Origin: Leuctra nigra
Lineage: Eukaryota > Arthropoda > Insecta > Plecoptera > Leuctridae
Assembly (NCBI GenBank): GCA_934045905.1
Contig: OW203771.1
Span: forward strand, 22,762,069 to 22,826,068
Reading direction: 5' to 3'
DNA: 64,000 nucleotides
Part shown: piece by piece, positions 43,207 to 54,752 of the stretch
Numbering within the stretch: position 1 is the stretch's first letter
Layout of the letters: the number at the start of each line of letters is the position of its first letter
Position numbers and translations under genes: made by a program
Notes under the pieces: model-generated
Databases searched by the model: none
The model's input: only the letters and a program-made list of their open reading frames with translations
What the model was told of the DNA's origin: nothing

Positions 43207-44716
43207 TATTACAAGCGAACTACTAAAGCTACCAAACAAGCCAATGGAGTCGTACCTGCTACACATTTTCTTAACTTCACTAGATAGAGGTGTACTACCA
43301 AACCAATGGAAGGAAGCAACTGTTGTGCCGATATTCAAGAGTGGGGAGAGGTGTAGAGTAAAAAACTACAGACCAGTTAGCCTAACTAGCTGTGTGTGTA
43401 AATTAATGGAAGGACTTATAGGGAAATATATCAGAAAAGTATTAGAAAGAAAGGGGTGGCTGGTGAGAGAGCAGCATGGCTTCAGGGAAGGGTTTTCCTG
43501 CGAATCACAACTGGCTTTACTAACGCAGGACCTAATTGACCTGATTGACGAGGGAAGTGTAGTGGACGCGGCCTTTCTGGATTTTGAAAAGGCGTTCGAC
43601 AAAGTCCCACATGGGAATCTACTAAATAAATTAGCCGACATAGGCATAGATAGGAAGGTTGTCTCATGGGTTCGGGATTTCCTTAAGGGCAGGAAGCAGA
43701 GAGTAAGAGTGGGAGACCAGCTTTCAAATGAGATACAAGTCACATCAGGAGTCCCACAGGGGAGTGTCTTAGGTCCACTTCTGTTCATAATCTACATAAA
43801 CGATATAGGAAATAAACTGGATAATAAGATAAGATTGTTTGCAGATGATGCAGTTGTATATAGAAAGGCGGAGAGTAAAGAAGATGAGGACTCATTACAG
43901 AAAGACCTAAATACTCTGTGGGAATGGGCAGCTAAGAATGGAATGAAATTTAATGTAAACAAATGTCAGATAGTCAGATATACAAACAGGAAACAAGGAG
44001 AAGAACCTAACTATGAGATGGGAGGTAATAGACTTCAAAATATGACCAAATACAAATATCTAGGTGTAGTGTTAGACAAGAGACTAAATTGGAATGATCA
44101 AGTGGATGCAGTAACAACAAAGGCGACAAGAAATCTGAATTTCGTGATGAGAAGTTTAGAAGGAGCGACAACCGAAGTGAAGGAAAAAGCGTACTTGACA
44201 CTAATAAGGCCAGTGGCGGAATACGCAGGGGCGGTGTGGGACCCACATAAAATAGGACAGATAAAGAAAGTTGAAAGTGTACAAAGGTGGGCAGCCAGGA
44301 GGGTAACAGGAAAGCTAAGGAGAAGGAAGTGGATCATTCAAGATAGGAAGGGAGAAGGAATAAACATAAGACTAAAGAGAGTGCCGGAGAGTGTCACGGA
44401 AATGATTAAGGAGCTGGGATGGAAGTCGTTAAAGGAAAGAAGAAGGGAAATGAGACTCTGCAATTTTTTCAGAGCGTACACAGGGCGTGTTGGTTGGGAC
44501 GAAATTGCACATAGGATTAAGAAACCGAATTATCTGGGGCGGAAGGACCACGCGGAAAAAGTGAGACTAGTAGAATCAAGGAGAGATGTAGGGAAGTATT
44601 CATTTGTGAGAAGAACGATATGTGACTGGAATACATTGAGTGGGGATGTTATTACGCCGTTACCAGAGGCAGTACAGGAATTTAAAGTAAGACTGGTAAA
44701 GCACAAATCAAAATGA
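43187..44716 (+). pseudogene. LINE-2 ORF2, reverse transcriptase
   Basis: The frame after the G-run encodes WKEATVVPIFKSGERCRVKN, VSLTSCVCKLMEG, EQHGFREGFSCESQL, LDFEKAFDKVPHG, GVPQGSVLGPLLFIIYIND, the catalytic RLFADDAVV and YKYLGVVLDKRLNWNDQ. A CR1/L2-like C-terminus (FFRAYTGRVGW) ends at TGA 44716. All RT blocks are present and open. Confidence 0.9.
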
Positions 44717-44971
44717 GTGACTTAAGGACATTAGAATAGTAAAGACTAGGACAACCATAGTTCCTTAAATAATATTCCTTTAAATTAATTAGATCTAGTT
44801 TTAGTTTTAATTTTAGTTTTAATTATATTATACCATAACATTGTTACTATGGTTATCTTGTCCTTTGTTGTATTTTTATATCTAATATTATTATAAACAT
44901 TAATCTTAACTTATCTTAAAAATGTTACCACCTGTATGCCATACAATTTGTAATTAATAAATCAATCAAAT
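44717..44971 (+). other. LINE-2 3' UTR and tail
   Basis: AT-rich, with repeated TTTTAGTTTTAATT, ending TTAATAAATCAATCAAATC immediately before gypsy gag resumes. Confidence 0.6.
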
Positions 44972-46233
44972 CAGACGGAGCAGATGCTGACGTTACGAGT
45001 GGTGTTAGGAATCAATGATAAATCATTACGTGAGAGATTACTGCGCATTCCTGACCTCACACTGATGAAAGCAGCAGAATATTGTAGAGCAGCAGAAGCC
45101 AGCAGACTACAATTAGCACAACTCGAGGGAGTGAAGAACGTAGAATTTGTGCAAAAGACAAGCAAGCCAAGTCAGCAGTTGAAGAATCAACTGCCATTAA
45201 AGAATAATTGCAGTTTTTGCGGCTACTCCCATGCACCTCGTAAATGTCCAGCCTTTGGGCAACGCTGCTCGGGGTGTAAGAAGGAAGGACACTTCAAGAA
45301 AATGTGCCGCCTACAAAAGAAGAACAAGATGAAGAAGAAATCAGTCAAGACAGTAGAGCAGTACGATCCGAACAACATGCCGGATAGCGACGACGAAGAA
45401 GAAACGTCATCAGAAGAAGAACATCCAGATGTTTCAACTTTATCCATGGAGTCCGTGACCTTGAAGAATACAAAGAAGATAGACGGTGTTTCAGCGTCGC
45501 AGAAGCAGTCGTGGAATGCCGATGTGCTGGTTGCGGGACAGAAGGTAACATTTAAGCTTGATACAGGAGCAGAAACGAGTGTTTTGCCTGCAGATTGTTA
45601 CAAAAGAATGGGTAATGTAGGGAAACTAAGTCCAACAAATGTAAAGTTGGTAGGATTTGGCAACAATGTCGTCAAGCCGTTAGGAGTCATTACATTAACT
45701 TGTGAAAAAGGCAATAAGAAGAAAAAGGTACCATTTATGGTAACAGATACAAAAGGTAAACCTTTATTGGGCCTAGAAGCATGTGTTAAGTTAGGCTTGA
45801 TAGAGAAAATTGACAAAGTAGGTACTAGTACTGTGAATACCAAAAAGGCTTGGATTAAAGAATACAAAGATGTTTTTGAAGGTATGGGGTGTATGCCAGG
45901 GCAGTATACAATGGAAATGAGGGATGATTCAGTTCCAAAGGTGGAGCCACCTCGTCGTATACCTTTAGCGATTAGGGATAAGTTAAAAGCCAAGTTAGAT
46001 GCAATGGAAAAACAAAATCTGATTGTGAAGGTAACGCATGCAACCGATTGGGTGCACAACCTGGTAATTGTAGAGAAGCCAAGTATGGATCTCCGTGTAT
46101 GTTTAGATCCTACTGAGCTTAACAAGAGTCTAAAACGGGAACACTATCCTATTCCTGTGGCTGAGGATGTATTAGCGAGACTCTCAGGGTGCAAAATTTT
46201 TTCTATTTTGGACATGAAAGATGGGTTTCATCA
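44972..46233 (+). pseudogene. gypsy gag C-terminus, nucleocapsid, protease and RT N-terminus
   Basis: Open from the LINE-2 junction. Gag end (TEQMLTLRVVLG, LTLMKAAEYCRAAE), two CCHC knuckles (CSFCGYSHAPRKC and CSGCKKEGHFKKMC), an acidic linker, aspartic protease with KLDTGAETSVLP and LLGLEACVKLGL, then RT (VEPPRRIPLAIRDKLKAKLD, ILDMKDGFHQ). A one-base loss after FHQ brings TGA at 46234. Confidence 0.9.
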
Positions 46234-47100
46234 GTGACCTTGAATGAGAAAAGTACAGACTTGTGTACATTCAACACACCTTTCGGAAGGTATAAATTTC
46301 TCAGAATGCCTTTTGGCTTATCTTCAAGTCCGGAAGTATTTCAACGTATGAACAATGAGATTTTTGGAGACATTGAAGGTGTACAGATAATATTTGATGA
46401 CATTATTATCTCGGGAAAAACTCAGGAGGAACATGACAGAGTTTTGAGGCAGGTTCTTGAAAGGGCTAGACAAATGAACGTGAAATTTAATTGTGCTAAG
46501 TTTCAGCATGGTCTCTCAGAGGTGAAGTTCATGGGACAGCAGGTATCAGCAACAGGTGAGCGACCGGATCCTGAAAGAGTTAGGGCTATAGCTGACATGC
46601 CAACTCCGACTTGTGTCGCAGATATTCGAAGATTTTTGGGTATGCTCAATTTTGTGCATCAGTACATGCCCAATATGTCCTCAGTATCGAGTCCGCTTAG
46701 ACAGTTGTTGAAATCTGACGTTGATTGGGTTTGGGAGCATTAACATGAAAAGGCTTTTTTGGACCTGAAAGAGATGTTATGTCAGGCACCAGTTTTAGTG
46801 TATTTTGACGACACAAAGCCACTTGTGTTGCAAGTCGATTCTTCCAAGGACGGGATGGGAGCGTGTTTGGTTCAGGATGGACATCCTATTGCATTTGCTT
46901 CCAGGAGTTTGACGGAAACGGAACAGGGTTATGCTCAGATCGAGAAAGAGCTCAATTCGATTGTGTTTGGTCTGACCAGATTTCACTATTATGCTTATGG
47001 CAGGAAGGTGATCATTCAAACTGATCATAAACCTTTAGTAACGATCATGTCTAAAACAGTGAACAAGGTTTCTCCAAGGTTGCAAAGGATGCAACTGAAA
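46234..47100 (+). pseudogene. gypsy RT palm and RNase H
   Basis: The shifted frame continues with LRMPFGLSSSPEVFQR, the catalytic IIFDDIIIS (FDD), and FMGQQVSATG. TAA at 46741-46743 is a nonsense codon in the same frame, since RNase H sequence (LVLQVDSSKDGMGACLV, EKELNSIVFG, IIQTDHKPL) follows. Another frameshift lies near 47098. Confidence 0.88.
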
Positions 47101-48587
47101 ATCATAAAGTTGATCTAGAGATTACTTATTTGCCAGGGAAGCAGATGGTGTTGGCTGACACACTTTCTAGGGCATTTCTGAAATGTACGGATGAGGATGA
47201 AGATCCAGAAATGAAATTCTTGGTTCACAGTGTCTCTAAACACTTACCTATCACTGAGGAGAGAAGACGAGAATTTCAGAAGGAAACCGCGAATTGGGAA
47301 GTAGCGAAGCAGTTGATGGAATTGGTTCAGTCAGGATGGCCTGCTCATCAGTACAGTGTTCCAAGTAGTTGCAAATACTACTTCAGTATGAAGGACGACA
47401 TATCAGTGGATGATGGGTTGGTGTTCATTGGGTCGCGTATTTTAGTGCCACCTTCATTAAGGTCATATTTGTTGAGGATTGCACATGAGGGCCACTTTGG
47501 GGTGGAAAAGAGCAGGGAAAGGGCCAGGAGTGTAGCCTTTTGGCCAGGCATGAGCAAGGACATATATGACAAAGTGAAGAGCTGTGTTACTTGTGAGCGC
47601 TTTAGCAAAGCTAATGCTAAGGAACCTTTGATGCCACATCCTATACCTGATAGGGCATGGCAGAAGTTGGCAACAGACATCATTGATTGCAATGGTAGAA
47701 GCTATTTAGTGGTGAAAGACTACTATTCAAAATGGTTGGAAGTTCTGGAATTGAAATCAAAGACAGCAGCTGAAGTGAGTGTGAAACTGCAAAGTATATT
47801 TGCTAGATTAGGGGTTCCTGATGTCTTAATATCTGACAATATGCCGTTCTCGAGTTTTGCATTCAAACAGTTTGCACAAGATTGGAATTTTGTTGTTAAA
47901 GCATCGAGTCCCAGGTATCCCAGATCTAATGGTATGGCTGAGAATGCAGTGAAGCAAGCGAAGGGAATGTTGAAAAAGGCTCAGTTTGAAAATGTTAATG
48001 TGTACCGAGCCTTGTTAGAATATCGTAATACGCCGATTACAGGCTTAGGGTTATCTCCGGCACAGATGATGATGTGTCGTAGTCTTAAGTCTTCCTTGCC
48101 GATGATCGAAAGTAAGTTACAGCCTAAGGTACATACTAATGTTAAAGAACAGTTGATAAAGGCACAAAGTAAGCAGAAAGAGTTTCACGATAGAAGTGCA
48201 AGGCCACTTAAGAAACTCAACCCAGGAGATGTGGTGGTCGTGCAACGTGGAAAGGAATGGGAACCAGCTATTGTGAGTGCAAAGCATGATGCACTAAGGT
48301 CTTACATGGTAACAACAGAGACAGGGTCAGAATTACGAAGGAATCGTAGTATGCTTAAACCATCAGTTAATCCTTATCAGCCAGTCCAGGCCGACGAGCC
48401 TGAGAGCAGTGTAATTTTACCTCATGTAGGGCAGGAAAAGGAGCCGATTGTAATGCAGGAGAAGGAGACGATTGTAATGCAGGAGGAGGAAAAGAAAGGA
48501 AATGAGAATGTGGAGAAAGAAGGGAATGTGACAACTAGATATGGAAGGGTATCTAAGAGACCCAAGAAGTACAATGATTATCTGTAG
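47101..48587 (+). pseudogene. gypsy RNase H end and integrase
   Basis: LPGKQMVLADTLSRAF closes RNase H. Integrase has the HHCC finger (HEGHFGVEKSRERAR... CVTCERF) and the catalytic D, D, E in ATDIIDCNG, LISDNMPFSS and RSNGMAENAVK. A C-terminal GPY-like region (LNPGDVVVVQRGKEWEPAIV) and an acidic repeat tail (two EKE-IVMQ units) run to TAG 48587. Confidence 0.9.
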
Positions 48588-48799
48588 AGCTACATTCATA
48601 TTAAAATCTAGTGTTTTAGTTTTTGGTGATGTACCAACTATTATTATTATTGAAATCAGAATGTGTAACTTCAGACATTGCTAGTCTTACAATTATTATT
48701 ACTATTGAAATCAGTATGTGTAACTTCAGACATTTAATACCTTGCAATGATTATTACTATTGGAATTATTATTAATAGGAAAGGTACTGGATGGGGAGA
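48588..48799 (+). other. gypsy 3' untranslated region and polypurine tract
   Basis: Contains two tandem copies of ATTATTACTATTGAAATCAG-type sequence (about 85 bp apart). GGATGGGGAGA at 48789-48799 directly precedes the 3' LTR and is the likely polypurine tract. Confidence 0.55.
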
Positions 48800-48825
48800 T
48801 GTGATGCTATGCAGTTGGTTGTCAT
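48800..48825 (+). repeat. 3' LTR, first 26 bp
   Basis: TGTGATGCTATGCAGTTGG then TTGTCAT; one mismatch to the 5' LTR, then broken by element E. The rest of the LTR is at 54752-54887. Confidence 0.9.
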
Positions 48826-49080
48826 CTAGTCGGGCGCTAGCTCGACGCTGCCAAGCACCGCTCTAATACAACGTGCGAGCTACTACCAGACTTATACTGC
48901 AAGCGCTTCGGGCCCGATTTCGGGGTGTCAGTACGCATGCAAGCATTTAGAAATGAAAGTTGAAAACCATGGTTATCGGGTAAATTTAGCCACCTGACAA
49001 CACCTAACCAAATATCAAAGTGCTGCGATCATCCCTTCGGGGTGAATTTGGGCCTCAAACATGCAAGGATTGACTTTCAT

Positions 49081-49105
49081 GTTAGTTAGTTAGTTAGTTA
49101 GTTAG
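49081..49105. repeat. (TTAG)n microsatellite
   Basis: Six tandem TTAG units. It is four-base, not the TTAGG telomere repeat. Confidence 0.85.
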
Positions 49106-49446
49106 GCACGGTCAATTTGTTTGCCCCTCTCCACAGGTTGAACGGTTTGTCCTAGAGAGTTGAAATTTGGCAGAGACATAGAGTCATATTTATAGCAGTG
49201 CCCTTTGAAAGAAAATCTGAAACATTTTGACCGGAAGTGAAGTTATTACAATTTTAAATTTTAAATATTTTAAAAGTCAAACGGGTCCATCGAGAGTTTT
49301 GAAATTTGGCAACAATAAAGACAATGTATTGCTAGACACTCCACTTCAAGAAAAATCAATAAATTTAAACCGGAAGTGGGAAAATTATCAATATTTACGT
49401 TCCGCCCTTCTTCTTTGATACACTAAACAGCGGCTCTAGTTCCCAT

Positions 49447-49525
49447 CGGACTGATAGCTCATGTTAGGAAGGCAGCTGGCTTCGACATCTGCATAACACG
49501 TTCGATTCCCGATCCCGGAAAACTT
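49447..49525 (+). repeat. tRNA-like unit with box B and T-run
   Basis: ATAGCTCATGTTAGGAAGG resembles a box A region, CGTTCGATTCCC is a box B, and a run of nine T follows. No full cloverleaf. Confidence 0.3.
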
Positions 49526-49606
49526 TTTTTTTCATATATTATTTTTTAATTTGTATAAGCGATGATACCTTCATGGATATATATTCAAATGAGAGGTCCA
49601 GGGATG

Positions 49607-50466
49607 CTGTGAAGATCATCAATAGACCGAAACATCGCAATCGCGGCACGCCAGTTGCCATCGTGAACACTGAAGATATCAGGGAATCAGGAATTGCGCA
49701 CGTCGTTTTACGCTCCACCTTTCTTCTTTGATATACTACACAGGTTTATATTTCAGTGTGGCGAATTGGCTCGGTCACATGAGGCAAGTGACTTCGATCA
49801 CGGCGTTGCCGGGTTCGATCCCCGTAACAAACGTTTTATTTTTTATCTTTTTATTTACTTAAAAAATGTTTAACCTTCTTGTGTATATATTCAAAATGTT
49901 AATCCGAATACATTCAACGATTACATAGCTACTCTTTTTAATATTATACTCATTGGACTCTAGTAATGATTGTCAATGTACACGTTGTACGTAAAGTTGT
50001 GCAATAAAACAATTCGTGGTCATGCTAATCAACAGAATCTTGGTGGCTCAGTTACTAAACTAGAAACCACACAAAAAAAGGTTCCATTACTGGGTGCATA
50101 AGGTTGTCACAGCTTTTAATTTATCCGAATTATTTAATTATGTAAAATTCAGTTAATTAAGTAAATAGTAAAATTCAGTGAAGGCTCCATAACTAATATT
50201 CAGAGTATTAGGTGTTTACAACTTTTCATTTGTCACACTTATTTAATTATTTAAAATAGAGTTAATTTGTCAATATTGGTGGCTCAACAAGAAACAAGAA
50301 CAACACGAAACAAGAAACCACACAAAAAGGCTCCATTACGTGCATCCATTACGTGCATTAGGTTCTAAAATTAATTTAATTATTTTAATTATGCTAATTT
50401 GTCAATCTAGATGGCTCAGTTACGAAACAATAAACCACACAAAAAGGCTCCATTACTAGGTAGGTA
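49607..50466 (+). repeat. 0.87-kb direct duplication, copy 1
   Basis: From GATGCTGTGAAGATCATCAA to CCATTACTAGGT. It includes a tRNA-like unit (about 49752-49828: TTGGCTCGGTCACATGAGG, box B GGGTTCGATCCCC) and three AGAAACCACACAAAAAGGCTC-type repeats. Closely matched by 51880-52742. Confidence 0.8.
49752..49828 (+). repeat. tRNA-like SINE head (copy 1)
   Basis: Box A-like TTGGCTCGGTCACATGAGG and box B GGGTTCGATCCCC lie 33-40 bp apart, followed by a T-rich tail. Repeated at 52029. Confidence 0.45.
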
Positions 50467-51791
50467 CCCATAAAAAAACACTCCGTGTAAAAATACCAGC
50501 CAAGTCTCTTCAACTTAAAAAAAAAAATGAAATCTAAAAATTCTGCACTGAAAAGTAGTGATATCAAAAAATTAGCCAAGTCAAAACTTTATTTGAAAAT
50601 CAAAAAATACTTGGCGCATCGTGTACATAAATAGCTTGGAAGTATAAGCCAATTATAAATTATACATGAAATATACATATACATAGTATACCTATAATGC
50701 CCTAAAAAAACGATGCGCCAAGTATTTTTTGATTTTCAAATAAAGTTTTGACTTGGCTAATTTTTTGATATCACTACTTTTCAGTGCAGAATTTTTAGAT
50801 TTTTTTTTTTTTTTAAGTTGAAGAGACTTGGCTGGTATTTTTACACGGAGTGTTTTTTTATGGGGATATCACTAGTTTTTTTAGTTTATTTACACAACTT
50901 TTAACACATATCGGAGCAACAATGACTAATTCCTTTAAAAAAATAGGCCATTTCCGAATTGGTTACTACGAAAAAATGTGTTTGGGGCTAAATATAAGCT
51001 TGTTTTGATATTCCATGAAGAATTGCGAAAGCATTGTTCCAATAGGTCCAGCCGTTTTCGAGATATGGCATCACTTCCGGTTTTCATAATGGCGGCTGAA
51101 ATTACAGCCACCTAGAATTTATTTCTATAAATGTTATGTATCATTATAAGCCTTCTGAATTTGTAGTTATTGTAGTAAGAGTTAATTCAAGTCTGATTCT
51201 TCATTTTTATGACGTCATTTCCGGTTTCGGTAATAGTAAATGTATATTTTGACTATTGATATTCCATAAAGATGACCGTCTGAATCATTTGGCGATAGTT
51301 TTATTCCGATCGGTGTAGTCGTTTTCGAGATATGACGTCACTTCCGGTTTCAAAATGGAGCCTTCCGGTTGGTTTTATAAAAAGGCACCTCGGACGCCAA
51401 AAGTGCACATGTGGTAAAAATTTCAAGTCGATCGGTTAAGCCGTTTAGGCTGTGGCGGTGATTGCGGTGTTTCGTGATATCATCATCAGATGAAGATAGG
51501 TTTTAAAAGGGGTGTAATTTCACTGTTTTCACGGCCCTCTAGCCCACAAATGGCATTACCTATTGTTCCCAAATTTAGTATTTGTTGTCAGGTGGGCCAT
51601 AGCTCGAAATTAAGTTATTTCGCAACAATGTGAGATTTCCCAATTTTGAGATCCAGTAGGCCGAAAATGCCATGTTGTTGCTTACAGTAAAAGTGTTTGG
51701 TCTGCTCCTCAGTTTATTAGGCATTTACGGTATGTTGAGTGAGTGTGAGTGTATAGTACGACTTGGCTGGGTGGAGCGACCGCTCCACTAG
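50467..51791 (+). mobile_element. Family X Helitron-like element (copy C)
   Basis: CCCATAAAAAAACACTCC starts a foldback (arms 50467-50621 and 50711-50865) whose loop matches copy B. GATATCACTAG follows. Three modules with GACGTCATTTCCGG or ATCACTTCCGG and YY1-like AATGGCGG come next. The end is GTGGAGCGACCGCTCCAC and CTAG|AT. The uninterrupted duplicate at 52740 gives the target as TAGGT-TATTAGG. Confidence 0.75.
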
Positions 51792-51879
51792 ATATTAGGT
51801 GCTCTTTGCTCCTAATACTCTAAGAGACTAATGCTCTGGTGCTCTGGTACATTTTTAATAAATGAGACTACCAATGGAT

Positions 51880-52742
51880 GCTGTGAAGATCATCAATAGA
51901 CAGAAACATCGCCATCGCGGCACGCCGGTTGCCATCGTGAACAGTGAAGATATCAGGGAAACAGGAATTGCGCACGTCGTTTTACGCTCTACCTTTCTTC
52001 TTTGATATACTACACAGGTTTAATTTCAGTGTGGCGAATTGGCTCGGTCACATGAGGCAAGTGACTTCGATCACGGCGTTGCCGGGTTCGATCCCCGTAA
52101 CAAATGTTTGATTTTTTTTATCTTTTTCTTTACTTAAAAAATGTTTAACCGTCTTGTGTATATATTCAAAATGTTAATCCGAATACATTCAACGATTACA
52201 TAGCAACTCTTTTTAATATTATACTCATTGGACTCTAATAATGATTGTCAATGTACACGTTGTACGTAAAGTTGTGCAATAAAACAATTCGTGGTCATGC
52301 TAATCAACAGCATCTTGGTGGCTCAGTTACTAAACTAGAAACCACACAAAAAAGGCTCCATTACTGGGTGCATAAGGTTGTCACAGCTTTTAATTTATCC
52401 GAATTATTTAATTATGTAAAATTCAGGTAATTTAGTAAATAGTAAAATTCAGTAAAGGCTCCATTACTAATATTCAGTGTATTACGTGTTTACAACTTTT
52501 TATTTGTCACACTTATATATTATTTAAAATAGAGTTAATTTGTCAATATTGGTGGCTCAACAAGAAACAAGAACAACACGAAACAAGAAACCACACAAAA
52601 AGGCTCCATTACGTGCATCCATTACGTGATCACAACTTTAAGTTTCTAAAATAAATTTAATTATTTTAATTATGCAAATTTGTCGATCTTGATGGTTCAG
52701 ATACGAAACAAGAAACCACACAAAATGGCTCCATTACTAGGT
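51880..52742 (+). repeat. 0.87-kb direct duplication, copy 2
   Basis: Same order of parts as copy 1, including the tRNA-like unit (about 52029-52104). Roughly 95% identical by eye. Copy 2 runs on without interruption (TAGGTTTATTAGGTG), while copy 1 is interrupted at the same place by family X copy C. Confidence 0.8.
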
Positions 52743-54035
52743 TTATTAGGTGTTTACAACTTAGTAAAAATTATTTCATTATTTCAGATGTTGTAATCTG
52801 TCAATCTTAGAAGCTCGGTTACAATAAACAAGAAACCACACTAAATGGTCCATGATAATTAATGGAAATCTGTGGGTATGAGAGATTTAAATTTCATTTC
52901 ATCATCCAACAATGCTTACGTTAAAAAGTTAGAATAATAAAACGCTTTTAAATTGTCATGATTTATTTCCAAACTGTGAGTCAAAGTCTCATCAAGTGAC
53001 ATTGTTTAATGGAAATAAATGAAACTGAAACTGATGTTCCTCCTAATCTGACACTAATAAAATAAACATTGGTTTTGATGCGAACGTTATATACGAAAAT
53101 GGTCTGGCTTGTTTACATCGGCAATACAATAATATTCTTCAAGTATCTAGGCAATAGCACGAAGTTGTTTCCTGGTTTGAAAATATGAAAATATTATCTT
53201 CCACAGCAACATCACAAAACAATATAATAATCACTAAATAAGATCAGTGGACTAATTAAAATGCAAGCTCGATAACAGTTTACAAGTACCTATAGAAGAA
53301 GACAACAATACTAAATGGACATCGATCGTATTTGCCATGAACAAACAAATGTAAACATTAAGTTGACCTGACAGGGAGAGGCAGAGAGGTGGAGATGCCA
53401 GGTATAGGCCGGCCCATGCTATCCGTGTACATATACATAGGCGAGTAAGGCGGGTAGCGTAAATTTCATCACCCGTCATACTCCTTCCCACCAGCACTAT
53501 AAACACCAGGTGGCTCAGCTAGTTAATCTTAACTAAGTTCCTTTTAAGTTACATTGCCTTCCAAAAACCATCCGGATTTTATTTAAAATGTGTTGTAAAC
53601 ATCTGTAAGCCTGCACGCTTTACCAATTGAGTTTATACTTCGAAACTTTGACATAAAAGAGTGAACATGGGAGAATTTAAAAATGAGGAAACGCATTTGC
53701 AATCATCTTTCGTGTACCTTTCAGTTTACCTAGTGGCGACAAATACGCGTTTTACGAGATGAACGCACAAATTCCGGTTTACACCGGAACAATACACCTA
53801 CAATTTACGTTATTCACATGACTCAAAGCTGTGAACTTTTAACAAATTATAATTTGATGATATAACTCAAATTCAACCAAAAGAAATGGACCCTTTCGTT
53901 ATACTAACTTCGGAACTATTGAAATAAAAACAGAAAACTTTAGACAAGAAGTGACGTTGTTGGCGTTAACTGTAATGATAGGTAACACTTAATGATCAGT
54001 GAAAGCTGCTATAAACTTATACCCCATATGACATG
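52743..54035. other. Element E interior, nothing coding
   Basis: A short imperfect palindrome near 52945-53025 (TTTAAATTGTCATG / AACTGTGAGTC...GAAACTGAAACTG). Otherwise no recognised sequence in 1.3 kb. Confidence 0.4.
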
Positions 54036-54752
54036 TTGTACAAAAACAAAAACTTGTAAAAAAAAACTGCCAAGCACCTTCCCACTTAAAACAATTGAGA
54101 TCTAAAAGAAGGGCCAAGCAATAATATATTGTTTAAACATTTTCGCACTTAAAATTCGTGAAATCATTTCGCCCAGTTACTGCCGCCAAGCACAACACTA
54201 AAAACCTAATGTTGTGTCCAAATTTGAAGAATACAATCTAAGTAAACCATCATTGTAAATTTAACAAAATTATAAAAATTAAAAACGACTTCAAAATAAA
54301 TTTAAAATTGAAATTAAAAAAATTAAAAATAAAGCTTGGCGCATTGAATTTGCACCGACCATATTGTAGACTTCCTCTATCTTCTTCCTACTTTCTGTCT
54401 TTCTTCGGCTCCTTTATCGTCATCTTCTTTCTTATGTTGCCTTCTTCTTGACACAATGCGCCTAGCTTTATTTTTAATTTTTTTAATTTCAATTTTAAAT
54501 TTATTTTGAAGTCGTTTTAAATTTTTATAGGTAATTTTGTTAAATTTACAATGATGGTTTACTTAGATTACACAACATTAGGTTTTTAGTGTTGTGCTTG
54601 GCGGCAGTAACTGGGCGAAATGATTTCACGAATTTTAAGTGCGAAAATGTTTAAACAATATATTATTGCTTGGCCCTTCTTTTAGATCTCAATTGTTTTA
54701 AGTGGGAAGGTGCTTGGCAGTTTTTTTTTTACAAGTTTTTGTTTTTGTACAA
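54036..54752. repeat. 5' foldback of element E (about 300-bp arms)
   Basis: Arms 54036-54346 and 54454-54752 are nearly perfect complements. Each arm carries GCCAAGC three times and GCTTGGCGCA (GCCTAGC-type variant on the right) at its inner end, around a 107-bp pyrimidine-rich loop. Confidence 0.88.

Larger units (their letters stand above)
35048..44971 (+). mobile_element. LINE-2 (SGNH-EN-RT non-LTR retrotransposon), inserted in gag
   Basis: The left boundary is where gag homology ends. The right end is TTAATAAATCAATCAAATC, a poly(A)-signal plus TCAA-type tail, immediately before gag resumes. ORF1 is split by LINE-1 (35293-40671) and by a MITE (about 41042-41173). ORF2 holds endonuclease and RT. 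CR1/L2-like by domain layout. Confidence 0.8.
48826..54751 (-). mobile_element. Family E Helitron-like element splitting the gypsy 3' LTR
   Basis: The intact 5' LTR shows the target GTCAT|GGTTATG; here it reads GTCAT-[5926 bp]-ATGGTTATG. In minus orientation the element starts A|TTGTACAAAAACAAAAAC with a large foldback (54036-54752). It ends with the near-palindrome GTCGAGCTAGCGCCCGAC (48829-48846), CTAG, then AT. Modules with ACCGGAAGTG occur near 49231 and 49367. It contains a duplicated 0.87-kb block and family X copy C. Confidence 0.68.

Noticed and set aside
49081..49105. Telomere-type repeat
   Set aside because: The unit is TTAG, four bases, and only six copies; insect telomeres use TTAGG.
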